Source of the DNA: Rhizobium sp. 007
GTDB lineage: Bacteria; Pseudomonadota; Alphaproteobacteria; Rhizobiales; Rhizobiaceae
Length of the DNA stretch: 64,000 nucleotides
NCBI RefSeq assembly: GCF_015353075.1
Contig: NZ_CP064187.1
Span: 2,976,001 to 3,040,000 of the forward strand
Reading direction: 5' to 3'
Positions 34,889-43,858 of the stretch are shown here, one piece after another. The position numbers were made by a program, and so were the translations under genes. Below the pieces are notes generated by a model, which saw nothing but the letters and a program-made list of their open reading frames with translations, searched no databases and was not told the origin of the DNA. The first letter of the stretch is position 1; each line of letters opens with the position of its first letter.

Positions 34889-36460
34889 TCAATCGTGCCG
34901 CTGGTCCGCGTAGAGCGCCTCGATCCTTGCAATCTCGTCTTCTGTCAGCGCGGCGAATTCCTTCTCCCGCGCCCGCTTCGAGAGCGTCCCGCCATTCTGA
35001 TGCAGGAAGCGGAAAAGAAGATCGAGCAGACGATCCGGCATGTCGATCATAAGCGACAGGCCGGCCCTGAACCCGTCATAGGCCCTCAGGAACCTGGCCT
35101 CCTCCGGCAGATCTACATCGATCGTACGCGCCACGCATTGGAAGAGAAACTCCGCATGCGGCGTCGCATCAAAATAGCGGTAGAAATCCGCGGTGTCGTT
35201 CAACACCTCGACATTTCCCCGGTCGGTCGGCCTCCAGAGGACATGGGCCAGCAAACGCCGCGAGTAGCTTTCTAGTACGCGGCGATACTCATCGATGCGG
35301 TCGAGGATGACGGCTGAGACAGGAAAGACCAGCCCGGGCGGATTGAAACCACGCTCGGCAAGCACATGATGGATGAGATAGCGGTGCAGGCGGCCGTTCC
35401 CGTCCTCGAAAGGATGGATATAGGCGAATCCGAAGGCGAGCGCGGCAGCGGCAAGGACCGGATCGAGATGCCGGGCCGGCCCCTGATCGAATGCGGTCAA
35501 CCCGTCGATCAGGTCCGGCAGGTCCTCATGCCGGGCGCTGATATGGTCGGGGATCGGAGCACCGCTCACGCGGTCATGCTCACCGACGAACCCGCCTTCC
35601 TGACGCAGGCCGAGGTGAACGAAGCGGGCATCCCCAATGACGATGCGCTGCAATCGCTCCAGTTCCATGCGGTCCACTGGGCGGCGCCCCGCCTCGCCAA
35701 TAACCTGGCCCCAACGCTGGATGCGGTCTTGAGGCGGGTCTTCGCCCTCGATCTGGAAACTGGATCGCGAGTCCTTGAGCAGGAGGAATGCGGCGGTGCG
35801 GGCCAGAAGGTCTGCCGGAACCTCAGCGATCACGCGACGGGCTTCCTCGCCCAGATTCCGGGCGACGAAGTCATCCAGCTCCGGCGTGCGGAAAATCATC
35901 GGACACCAGGCACGTGTTCCGGGCAGATTGTTTTTCACACGATGGCGTGAAGAGGTCTCACCCTCCGATGTCCATTGCTGTTCAGGATCGACGACAAGGG
36001 CATAGGTGCCGCGGGTGGCGTTGGGCAGATCGAGCGGCTGATCGAGCAGCCATTCGTAGAGGAACCAGAGCCGTCGCGCATAGGCCCCGGTCGGGGCCGC
36101 GCGAACGATCTCGACGATGGCTTCCGGACCCGTCGCGCGAAAGAGCATTTTCAGGACAGCGAGATCCAGCCCCTCGTAGCGCAACGCAAAGGTCAGGTGG
36201 CCGGTCAGACTGGCTTCGGGCTCATGGCGGGGCGTATAGAGTTTCCAGCCCTCCGCCTGATAGACCTTATGTCGGGGGCCAATCGCAGCGAGGGTGATGG
36301 GGATCGGCACGGCCAGATCGAAGGCGTCAATCAGAGCGGCATAACCGGCCGGGATAGCCGTTTTCGGCAGCCAGCGGCCGTGAAGAACGCTGACTGGCCC
36401 TGAAAACGGCTTCTTCTGTCCCTGTTCCATGATTTTCGATGCTCGCGCCTGAGAATCCAT
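34889..36460 (-). CDS. Fic-domain protein with in-cis inhibitory motif
   Basis: A 523-residue protein with a Fic AMP-transferase core: HPFEDGNGRLHRYLIHHVLA (about residues 345-365) is the full HPFx(D/E)GN(G/K)R active site. About 110 residues earlier, SFQIEGE matches the [S/T]xxxE[G/N] inhibitory helix, so the enzyme is probably self-inhibited (class II). An N-terminal domain of about 200 residues includes a segment typical of type IV TA-like AbiEi/transcription-linked proteins (KVYQAEGWKLYTPRHEPEAS), and a helical C-terminal domain follows. ATG 36430 is an alternative start. It is a single gene with no partner antitoxin next to it. Confidence 0.87.
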   Translation of the reverse strand: MDSQARASKIMEQGQKKPFSGPVSVLHGRWLPKTAIPAGYAALIDAFDLAVPIPITLAAIGPRHKVYQAEGWKLYTPRHEPEASLTGHLTFALRYEGLDLAVLKMLFRATGPEAIVEIVRAAPTGAYARRLWFLYEWLLDQPLDLPNATRGTYALVVDPEQQWTSEGETSSRHRVKNNLPGTRAWCPMIFRTPELDDFVARNLGEEARRVIAEVPADLLARTAAFLLLKDSRSSFQIEGEDPPQDRIQRWGQVIGEAGRRPVDRMELERLQRIVIGDARFVHLGLRQEGGFVGEHDRVSGAPIPDHISARHEDLPDLIDGLTAFDQGPARHLDPVLAAAALAFGFAYIHPFEDGNGRLHRYLIHHVLAERGFNPPGLVFPVSAVILDRIDEYRRVLESYSRRLLAHVLWRPTDRGNVEVLNDTADFYRYFDATPHAEFLFQCVARTIDVDLPEEARFLRAYDGFRAGLSLMIDMPDRLLDLLFRFLHQNGGTLSKRAREKEFAALTEDEIARIEALYADQRHD

Positions 36461-37309
36461 ACTAGGGAAAGCATCACCTGAAAAACAATTATAGGCAATG
36501 AATTTTGATGACTATGGCGCACGTGCGTGATTTTTGATTCTCGCACGCTTGATAGGTCTCACGGTAATAGCAGCAGGCCGGTCGGGGATTTCATCTTAAC
36601 TTGCAGCAACCATGGGTGCCCTGCCTATGCGGGTATTGCTGGCGGCTAGGAACCGTCTCGGGCTTTTCACACCCCCCATCTGCAGGGAGACCCCGCAGCG
36701 CGCCCCTGAGAGGGAGGTGGCTTTACAAGATCGGACAGGCGAAGTGACTGCGAGGCTACCCCAGTCGTCCCATCCCATTGAGTTGCTCCGCCAAGCGGTC
36801 CTTGAGGGGACACGCGGTATCGCCCATTCGGCGATACATCATGAAACGAACATCTGGTAACAACGGCATGACAGGGATGAAGTGGCCGTCGATCGTAGTG
36901 CCTTAGCGCACTGGAGCGCAGTATTCGGCTATTGTGGGATACTGTAGCGTAGGAATTGGTAGCGTAGGAATTGGTTGCGGGGGCTCGCAACCAACGATTC
37001 CTGCGATTGGTCCAGCGGTGCATACGCTGCGATGCCTTGAACGGAAACTCACTGCCGACCGTTATCGATAAGGTTCGCCTAGAGGGACCTAACCGGATAG
37101 CCCGCTCGGTACTGACGGAGAACCTCGCCATTCTCGCCTATATCGCGCACGAAAGCCGCACGCTCATCCCCAGGGAAGGCGTTACGTGCTGGCGCGCGCT
37201 TGAGGCTCTTTCCTTCATGGCTTCCGAAATCCATGGAACCAAAGCCATTCTTCAAAAATTTCCCTGAGCCAGAAAAGGAGAGAGCTCGCGAAACTCGAAC
37301 CAAACACTT
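36461..37309. other. Region of about 850 bases without a recognised gene
   Basis: Short frames on both strands (for example 36612-36860 plus, 36667-37131 minus) show no family I know. The region carries a 15-16 base tandem duplication (AGCGTAGGAATTGGT at about 36946-36960 and 36961-36975) running into the 41-base repeat at 36971-37011. It looks like decayed intergenic DNA. Confidence 0.4.
36971..37012 (+). repeat. GGTTGCGGGGGC palindromic element, copy 4 (exact mate at 57.27 kb)
   Basis: This stretch of about 41 bases is identical to 57272-57313. It consists of a hairpin with arms TTGGTTGCG and CGCAACCAA around GGGGCT, followed by CGATTCCTGCGATTGGTC. The identity is limited to the element; flanking DNA differs, so it is a dispersed unit rather than a large duplication. 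Confidence 0.8.
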
Positions 37310-37435
37310 TGCCTCCATTGCCGACCATTCGGGGAGCGCGCATCCGGTCTCGCGCGCGAAGAACTTCGCAAAATTGGTGGCCTCGCCGAAACCCAAGCGT
37401 TCGGCAATGAGGTAGATTGGCAGGTCAGCGTGATC
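37310..37435 (-). pseudogene. AraC-family DNA-binding domain fragment
   Basis: The minus strand retains DLPIYLIAERLGFGEATNFA and KFFARETGCALPEW, which correspond to the second helix-turn-helix of AraC regulators (usually PI.EIA..LGFSE.S.F.R.FKR..G..P). About 40 codons remain; no start, effector domain or first HTH is seen in any frame. Confidence 0.6.
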
Positions 37436-37636
37436 TTCGCCAGCATGTCCGCTCCTCATCGTATTACAACCGCCTGATGAAAGCGATCGATGATCCTATG
37501 TCCGGAAGCCGAAGGGCCATAATTTCATCATCGATCGGCGATCGAGAGGACCAGCGGTAGCTCGTCATATGAGCGTCACCGGCGGCTAGTTTGGCTTATC
37601 TGCGCGTTCGAGTTACCGAATGCCCTTGAATCTGTA

Positions 37637-37708
37637 CATTCAGAAATCCCGTTTCTAGGCTCATGCAAATAATGCGGCCTAATCCCGCGCCAGTCAGCGA
37701 GGTATCGT
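37637..37708 (+). promoter_or_regulatory. LysR-regulated promoter P1 (cytochrome c)
   Basis: CATTCAGAAATCCCGTTTCT with an AGAAA/TTTCT inverted repeat, then CTCATGCA, TAATCC (37680-37685) as -35 and TATCGT (37703-37708) as -10 with a 17-base spacer. The same layout occurs at 38338, 42843 (minus) and 43748. Predicted leader of about 145 bases to the cytochrome gene. Confidence 0.75.
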
Positions 37709-37861
37709 CGTTGCATGAACGGCGACGCTGAAGATCAACAGTTGGCTGATCGCTTGACCGCAGCATTTTCCGTGAACCCCCGCTGCCAGCGACGGTGCTG
37801 ACGCGCGCAACTCCATCGTCCTTCAGGGATTTCACAGCCTGCTTATTCAGGGAGAACACGC

Positions 37862-38236
37862 ATGATAAAAATTCTGGCTTTTGTCGCCTCCACTGCTCTG
37901 GTTCTTCTGTCAACCATAGCTCCCGCCGCTGCGGAGGGAGATGCAGCCCTGGGGCAAAAAGCGTTTCAGCGCTGTTCCGCCTGCCATTCGACCACAGACC
38001 AGAAAAAGGTGGGGCCCGGTCTCGGCGGCGTCGTTGGGCGCGCCGCCGGCTCTGTGGAGGGCGTCCGCTATTCGGCGGCCATGAAGGCGTCCGGATTGGT
38101 GTGGGACGAGGCGACCTTGGATCGATTTCTCGCAGCTCCCCGCGATGTGGTGCCGAAGACCACAATGGCCGTGAGCGTGCCCAAGCCTGAGGATCGGCAG
38201 AACATCATCGCTTATCTGAAATCGATATCGCAGTAG
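37862..38236 (+). CDS. Periplasmic class I c-type cytochrome
   Basis: A 124-residue precursor with a Sec signal peptide (hydrophobic 4-20, cleavage after APAAA at about 24). The mature protein has heme motif CSACH (38-42), the PGLGGVVGR segment usual in cytochrome c2/c550-type proteins, and a distal Met in PKTTMAVSVP. It carries electrons in the periplasm; a plausible partner is the molybdenum hydroxylase encoded next, which is expressed from the same type of promoter. The start ATG is preceded by AGGGAGAACACGC. Confidence 0.92.
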   Translation: MIKILAFVASTALVLLSTIAPAAAEGDAALGQKAFQRCSACHSTTDQKKVGPGLGGVVGRAAGSVEGVRYSAAMKASGLVWDEATLDRFLAAPRDVVPKTTMAVSVPKPEDRQNIIAYLKSISQ

Positions 38237-38337
38237 GTTGCCTGGCTCTTTGCGGCTTGGCGGCGGCCCGCCTAATGCATTGGGGAAAAACACTGAACCT
38301 GCTCCGGGTCCGCGCGATCTACTCCGCTTTCGCAACG

Positions 38338-38409
38338 CATTCAGAAACCGCGTTTCTAAAGTCATGCAGTGCGCTTCATCTAATCCGGCGTTGCCGAACA
38401 AGCTATCGT
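38338..38409 (+). promoter_or_regulatory. LysR-regulated promoter P2 (molybdenum hydroxylase)
   Basis: CATTCAGAAACCGCGTTTCT with perfect arms AGAAAC and GTTTCT around CGC, then GTCATGCA, TAATCC at 38381-38386 and TATCGT at 38404-38409 (17-base spacer). This is the best palindrome of the four. Confidence 0.78.
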
Positions 38410-38549
38410 CGTTGCGGAGAGCGGGCTCCCGACCGAAAGCACCATGGCTCCGGAGGTCGGTGTCGGCAGTCGAGACTGCTGGTACTCGCGGCCGGCTGAC
38501 CCCCGGGCACCGAGCATATTCATAGGAAGTATAGGAGAACCGACCAGCC

Positions 38550-39023
38550 ATGATCACACTGAATATCAACGGCCGTCAGCACGAGGTCGATGCCGATCCG
38601 GAAACCCCCATACTTTGGGTCCTGCGCGACACGCTCGGCATGACCGGTACCAAGTTCGGATGTGGCGCCGCGCTTTGCGGTGCTTGCACCGTGCATCTCG
38701 ACGGAGAGGCCGTCCGCTCCTGCAGCACCCCTCTCTCCGCTGCCGAGGGCATGAATATCACCACGATCGAAAAAACGACCGACGGCAGCGACCGCGTCGG
38801 CGCCGCCGTGCATGCGGCTTGGGTCAAGCACGACGTGGCTCAGTGCGGTTATTGTCAGAGCGGTCAGATCATGAGCGCCACGGCGTTCCTTGCATCCCTG
38901 CCAAAGGGCAAGCAGCCGACTGCCGCGGAGATTGATACCGCAATGGAAGGCAACATTTGTCGCTGCGGCACTTATGTCCGTATCCGCGCCGCCATAGCCG
39001 ACGCTGCCAGCACTCTCGTCTAA
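38550..39023 (+). CDS. (2Fe-2S) subunit of a molybdenum hydroxylase (IorA-like)
   Basis: A 157-residue protein with two iron-sulfur clusters. The N-terminal plant-ferredoxin-type cluster is in [17 protein letters not shown], and the C-terminal cluster uses [10 protein letters not shown] and [11 protein letters not shown]. It transfers electrons from the molybdopterin subunit encoded 12 bases downstream to an acceptor, probably a cytochrome c because no FAD subunit gene is present. It resembles isoquinoline 1-oxidoreductase alpha and aldehyde dehydrogenase small subunits. Start ATG follows AGTATAGGAGAAC. Confidence 0.92.
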   Translation: MITLNINGRQHEVDADPETPILWVLRDTLGMTGTKFGCGAALCGACTVHLDGEAVRSCSTPLSAAEGMNITTIEKTTDGSDRVGAAVHAAWVKHDVAQCGYCQSGQIMSATAFLASLPKGKQPTAAEIDTAMEGNICRCGTYVRIRAAIADAASTLV

Positions 39024-39035
39024 AGGAGACGCCAT

Positions 39036-41276
39036 ATGTTGCCAAACACAGACTATAGCGAATTGCCTCGTGCACTGCAGCACATGCTGGAACGAGGCCG
39101 TTCAACAGTGGTCCAAGCGATGCCACGCCGAAGCTTTCTGAAGCTGACGGGGTCTCTCGGCTTGGCTGTCGGCGTTTTCCCTCACTTGGCCGCCGCGCAG
39201 GCCACCGGCACGACTGAGGCAGGTCTGAAGCCGACCGAGCAGCCCTCTGCATTTGTTCAGATTGCGCCCAATGGCGAGGTTACGGTCACAATCAACCGGC
39301 TGGAATTCGGTCAGGGCGTCCAAACGGCGTTGCCCATGATCCTTGCCGAAGAACTCGATGCGGACTGGAGCCTGGTCCGCAGCCAGCTCGGCACCAATGA
39401 CACGGCCTATGTCGATCCGGCCTTCGGCATGCACCTCACCGGCGGTTCGAACACGATTAAGAACAGCTTTACGCAGTATCGCGAACTGGGTGCGCGCGTT
39501 CGTGCCATGCTGCTTGCCGCCGCGGCGGACCGCTGGAACGTGGATGTTGCCACGCTGCGAACCGAGGCCGGTGCGGTTCTCGCCTCCGACGGACGCAAGC
39601 TCGGTTATGGAGAGCTTGCGGAGGCGGCCATGGCCTTGCCGGTGCCGCAGAAGATTGCGTTGAAGGATCCGAAGGATTTCCGCATTATCGGCAAGCCCAC
39701 ACAGCGATTGGACGCAAAAGCCAAGAGCAGCGGCCAACAGAGTTTTGGCATCGACTTCAAATTATCGGGACAATTGACGGCCGTGGTGGCTCGCCCTCCG
39801 GTCTTCGGCGCCAAAATTGCCTCCCTTGACGACAGTGCAGCGCGCGCCATCAAAGGCGTGAAGGCCGTCCTGCGCGTGCCGCTGGATCGTGGCGCAGAGG
39901 GCGTGGCGGTAGTGGCCGATGGATATTGGCAGGCGTCACAGGGCCGGGATGCCCTCAAGCTTGAGTGGGACACATCGAAGGTCGAAAAGGTCGACAGCGA
40001 ACAGTTACTTGCACAATACCGCGAGATGGCCGCTCGCCCCGGCCCGCACCAGTTCGATGCCGACATGGCGCCATTGGAAACCGCACCGCTCAGTCTGGAA
40101 GCTGAATTCGTGTTCCCGTATCTCGCCCACGCGGCGATGGAACCGCTGAACTGCACGGTTCAGCTTTCCGACGATCGCGCCGAGATCTGGATGGGGAGTC
40201 AAAGTGCCGGGCTCGATGCCGGCGCTGCCGCAACCGTGCTCGGCCTCAAGCCGGAACAGGTCGTGGTTAACGTGCAGACGTCGGGCGGCGGGTTCGGCCG
40301 GCGCTTTTCGAGCAGCAGCGACACCATCGTCGAGGCCTGCCAGATAGCAAAGGCTGCCAAGGCGGCGGGGCTCGACGCGCCGGTTCGAACGCTTTGGAGT
40401 CGCGGGGACGATATGAAGGGCGGTTACTACCGTCCGCTGCACCTGCACCGTGCCCGCATCGGCTTTGACAAAGAAGGCAACGTGCTGGCATGGGATCACA
40501 GCATCGTCGGCCAGTCGATATTGACGGGAACCGTGTTCGAGCAATTCATGGTGAAGAACGGCATCGATGCCGCCACGACCGAAGGGATGCGGAACCCCTA
40601 CCCGCTTCCCATGCGGCTGACAGTGCATCATCCTGTTGTCAACGTGCCGGTTTTGTGGTGGCGCAGCGTTGGCTCCACCCACACGGCTTTCGTGATGGAA
40701 ACCTTGCTTGACGATATAGCGCGTGCAACCGACCAGGACCCGGTCGCCTATCGTATGAAGATGTTCGGCAACGACCATCCTCGTCATCGCGATGCACTGC
40801 AACTCGCCGTAGACAAGAGTGGTTACGGCTCCAAGACCTTGGCCGAAGGTAGGGCCTGGGGCGTAGCCGTGCATGAATCCTTTGCGTCGGTGGTCGCCTA
40901 CGTGGTGGAAGCCTCCGCTGTCGATGGGCAGCCGAAGCTGCATCGGGTCACGGCCGGGGTTCACTGCAATCTGGCCGTCAACCCTCGAACCGTTGAAGCA
41001 CAGGTCCAGGGCGCGGCGATCATGGGCTTGTCGACATGCCTTGAGGGCTCGGAAATCACGTTTAAGGACGGTGTTGTGGAGCAAAGCAATTTCAGCGAAT
41101 TCACGGTGGCAAGGATTACTGATGTGCCGGAGTTCGATGTCCACATCGTTCCAAGCGCGGATGCTCCGACAGGCATGGGCGAGCCCGGCTTGCCACCCCT
41201 GGCGCCTGCATTTGCCAATGCCATCTCGCGTCTGACAGGCAAGCCGGTGCGACAGTTGCCTTTCAACCTCGCTTAG
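39036..41276 (+). CDS. Molybdopterin-binding subunit of a molybdenum hydroxylase (IorB-like)
   Basis: A 746-residue xanthine-oxidase-family large subunit of the two-subunit IorAB type. The N-terminus has a twin-arginine export signal (PRRSFLKLTGSLGLAVGVF, residues 30-48), so the complex is probably exported folded by Tat. Molybdopterin-region segments include LEFGQGVQTALPMILAEELD, TSGGGFGRRFSSSSD and the C-terminal TGMGEPGLPPLAPA with the catalytic Glu. The substrate could be an aldehyde or N-heteroaromatic compound. ATG 39123 (MPRRSF) is an alternative start. No maturation (XdhC-like) gene is adjacent. Confidence 0.9.
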   Translation: MLPNTDYSELPRALQHMLERGRSTVVQAMPRRSFLKLTGSLGLAVGVFPHLAAAQATGTTEAGLKPTEQPSAFVQIAPNGEVTVTINRLEFGQGVQTALPMILAEELDADWSLVRSQLGTNDTAYVDPAFGMHLTGGSNTIKNSFTQYRELGARVRAMLLAAAADRWNVDVATLRTEAGAVLASDGRKLGYGELAEAAMALPVPQKIALKDPKDFRIIGKPTQRLDAKAKSSGQQSFGIDFKLSGQLTAVVARPPVFGAKIASLDDSAARAIKGVKAVLRVPLDRGAEGVAVVADGYWQASQGRDALKLEWDTSKVEKVDSEQLLAQYREMAARPGPHQFDADMAPLETAPLSLEAEFVFPYLAHAAMEPLNCTVQLSDDRAEIWMGSQSAGLDAGAAATVLGLKPEQVVVNVQTSGGGFGRRFSSSSDTIVEACQIAKAAKAAGLDAPVRTLWSRGDDMKGGYYRPLHLHRARIGFDKEGNVLAWDHSIVGQSILTGTVFEQFMVKNGIDAATTEGMRNPYPLPMRLTVHHPVVNVPVLWWRSVGSTHTAFVMETLLDDIARATDQDPVAYRMKMFGNDHPRHRDALQLAVDKSGYGSKTLAEGRAWGVAVHESFASVVAYVVEASAVDGQPKLHRVTAGVHCNLAVNPRTVEAQVQGAAIMGLSTCLEGSEITFKDGVVEQSNFSEFTVARITDVPEFDVHIVPSADAPTGMGEPGLPPLAPAFANAISRLTGKPVRQLPFNLA

Positions 41277-41516
41277 ACGCAGATTTGACGGGCTTAATCC
41301 GGTCCTGTGCGCCGCTGAATGTAGCGTGCCGCACCGGGCCGAGATGCGCTTCAATTGGGTGGCGTCTCTAGCATCGAGGACTGAAGCGATTCTGGAATCA
41401 GCGATCAGGAGCCGCTGATCTCGCGGATTTCCGAAGATCAGGAAAGGCAGGACCTCATATCTATCGGGAACCGCCCAATTCGGATGAGGCCCCACAACTC
41501 ATCGCCACTACCAACC

Positions 41517-42677
41517 TCAGGCGCAGGTATCGACGAGTTCCATCTGCATCTCGTTCATTTCGCCCGCCGTGAATCGTGATCTTCGCAAAGGCAGTCTCGA
41601 TCTCCCGTAAACCAGAGCGCGAAAGATCGACACGTAGAGCGCCCAAATTCTCCTTCAGGTGACCGACGTTGCGGGTGCCTGGAATGGGAACGATGAACGG
41701 CTTCTGCGCTAGCAACCAAGCGAGCGCAATCTGCGATGGCATTGCATCCTTTTTTACGGCGAACTCCTTCAGAAGCACGACGACAGGCATGTTGGCAGCC
41801 ATGTTTTCAGGGGTGAACCGCTCGAAGGTAGCGCGAATGTCCGTCTTCTGATCGAGCTGCGTGCCACCATCCATCTTTCCTGTCAGATAGCCCATGCTGA
41901 TCGGCCCCCACGGGACAAAGCCGATGCCCAGCTCTTCGCATGCGGCGAGAACGCCGGTTTTCTCCGGGTCTCGTTCCATCAGTGAGTATTCGGTCTGGAC
42001 CGCCGAGACCACCTGGACGGTGCGCGCCTTCCGGATCGGGGCCACGCTTGGTTCGGAAAGCCCGAAATGCAGCACTTTGCCTTGCTGAATGAGTTCCTTG
42101 ACGGTGCCCGCAACGTCTTCGATCGGCACATTCGGATCGACGCGATGCTGATAGAGGAGATCGATACGATCGGTTTTGAGATGCTTCAACGAGGCTCCAC
42201 AACCCGCCTGATGCGTTCAGGGCGGCTGTCCAAACCGATGGTGCCGTCGATCGCAAAACCGAACTTCGTTGCGATTTTGACTTCATTGCGGATTGGCGCA
42301 AGAGCCTCGCCGACCAGTTCCTCGCTGGTATAGGGACCGTAGACCTCAGCGGTGTCGAAGAGCGTCACGCCGTTTTCGTAAGCGGTGCGAAGGGTTTTGA
42401 TCCCTTCGGAGATATCGGCCGAAGGACTATAATTGGCGCTGATGCTCATCGCACCCGCACCGAGTTCAGAAACCTCAAGCGTTCCGAGTTTGCGCGTTTC
42501 CATGTTCGATCCTATCTTCTGATTGGTTGCTTTTGCCTGCCTCGAAGAGGCGGCCAAGATCATCGGAGCGGACGGCAAGGCAGCGCTTGCAATGGCGGTC
42601 GCCTTCAGAAAGTCTCGCCGGCCGATACCGGGTTGGCTGGGAGTTCGTTGCTTGTTGTTGTTGTCGTTCATGGTCAA
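41517..42677 (-). pseudogene. Tat-exported aldo/keto reductase, broken by two frameshifts
   Basis: From ATG 42677 the minus strand encodes a Tat signal (IGRRDFLKATAIASAALPSA), then an aldo/keto reductase: FDTAEVYGPYTSEELVGEAL (Asp, Tyr) and VKIATKFGF (Lys), up to ERIRRVVE. The frame then stops; one base restores KHLKTDRIDLLYQHRVDPNV (His), which continues to ITIHGG. A second indel near 41558 separates the usual end, MNEMQMELVDTCA, with TGA at 41517-41519. All four catalytic residues survive, so a sequence error is as likely as decay. Its upstream region holds LysR-type promoter P3. Confidence 0.8.
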
Positions 42678-42772
42678 TCTCCTGAAGGTTGGCCTCGGCC
42701 GCAGGGGCCGCGGCCCGTAAGACGGCGAGGTCTTGAACGGTGAAAGCGCCTTGGCTCTCGATGACCCGGACG

Positions 42773-42843
42773 GAGATAGTGACCGAACCCCATCGGATTA
42801 GGCTGCATTCACTGCATGACTTTAGAAGTGGGATTTCTGAATG
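42773..42843 (-). promoter_or_regulatory. LysR-regulated promoter P3 (aldo/keto reductase)
   Basis: On the minus strand CATTCAGAAATCCCACTTCT is followed by AAAGTCATGCAG, TAATCC at 42800-42795 and TATC at 42778-42775 (16-base spacer, one shorter than the others). It lies about 100 bases upstream of the reductase start and faces it. Confidence 0.72.
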
Positions 42844-42856
42844 GCTGGGCGGAGCG

Positions 42857-43750
42857 CTAGCCTTTGAAGCGGAGCGCCTCGACGAGCAGCGCGAACGCAG
42901 CCGTATGCTGACGTCGGCTCGGGTAATAGAGATGATAGCCGGAGAACGGCTGGCACCAGTCGTCAAGAACGCGGATCAGCCGGCCGTCTTCGATGTACTG
43001 CGAGACCTGGCTTTCAAATGTGTAGGCAAGCGCCAACCCGTCCAAAGCAGCGGCCTCCAGCATTTCGCCGTCGTTAATGATCAAAGGGCCGTTCATCCTG
43101 ACTTGAAGCTCTTCCCCGTCGCGCTCGAACTCCCAGGCATACAGCCCTCCCCCGGTGGTCTGCCGATAGCTTACCCCCCGATGCTCGCCGAGATCACGGG
43201 GTGTCTGCGGGATTTTGCGGTTCGCGAAGTAGGATGGCGATCCGACGACGGCCATGCGGAGATCGGGGCTAATCCTGACGGCCACCATGTCTTTCTGGAC
43301 CTGTTCGCCGACGCGGATACCGGCGTCGAACCGGCTGGCCACGATATCGGTCAGGCCCTCATCAACACTAATCTCCACGTCGATATCGGGATACTCCGCC
43401 AAGAACTTCGTGATGACAGGCCAGAGCACGGTTCGGGCGGCATGCCGGAATGTCGTGATGCGGATAGTGCCGGCCGGTTTGTCGCGAAGTGCGGTGACGG
43501 CGGCGATCTCGCTTTCGATGTGTGCAAAGGCCGGGCGAAGGCTTCGCAGCATGCGCTCGCCGGCATCGGTCAGTGACAGGCTTCGTGTGGTGCGGGAGAT
43601 CAGCCGCACCCCCAGCTTCTGCTCCAGCATCCTGACCGAGTAGCTGACAGCGGACTGTGAAAGGCCGAGTTTGGCGGAGGCGCGCGTGAAACTACCGGCC
43701 TCGGCGACTGCGATGAAGGCTGCAAGTTCGCTGAAGTCACCGTGTCTCAT
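42857..43750 (-). CDS. LysR-family regulator of the redox regulon
   Basis: A 297-residue LysR-type regulator. The N-terminal wHTH reads DFSELAAFIAVAEAGSFTRA and SAKLGLSQSAVSYSVRMLEQ; the effector domain includes GTIRITTFRHAARTVLWPVI and SRFDAGIRVGEQVQKDMVAV, as in the group that regulates aldo/keto reductases. The start at 43750 overlaps the first bases of the P4 site (43748-43819), which reads away from it toward the old yellow enzyme gene. It may bind there and at P1-P3; this is inferred from the shared site and its central position. Confidence 0.9.
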   Translation of the reverse strand: MRHGDFSELAAFIAVAEAGSFTRASAKLGLSQSAVSYSVRMLEQKLGVRLISRTTRSLSLTDAGERMLRSLRPAFAHIESEIAAVTALRDKPAGTIRITTFRHAARTVLWPVITKFLAEYPDIDVEISVDEGLTDIVASRFDAGIRVGEQVQKDMVAVRISPDLRMAVVGSPSYFANRKIPQTPRDLGEHRGVSYRQTTGGGLYAWEFERDGEELQVRMNGPLIINDGEMLEAAALDGLALAYTFESQVSQYIEDGRLIRVLDDWCQPFSGYHLYYPSRRQHTAAFALLVEALRFKG

Positions 43751-43819
43751 TTATCAACCCCATTTCTAACTTCATGCAGATTATAGCGGCTAATCATCGT
43801 TTGTCTTCATCGCTATCTG
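43748..43819 (+). promoter_or_regulatory. LysR-regulated promoter P4 (old yellow enzyme)
   Basis: CATTTATCAACCCCATTTCT keeps the right half-site only; CTTCATGCAG, TAATC (43791) and TATC (43814) keep the same spacing as P1 and P2. The left end coincides with the LysR start codon. It may combine activation of the divergent gene with autorepression. Confidence 0.7.
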
Positions 43820-43858
43820 TCACTCACAAACCCCTGAAACGGCTAGCAAGAGACACAA

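Noticed and set aside
40005..41495. 496-codon minus-strand frame opposite the molybdenum hydroxylase gene
   Set aside because: Shadow of a well-conserved gene with intact motifs; no family similarity on the minus strand.
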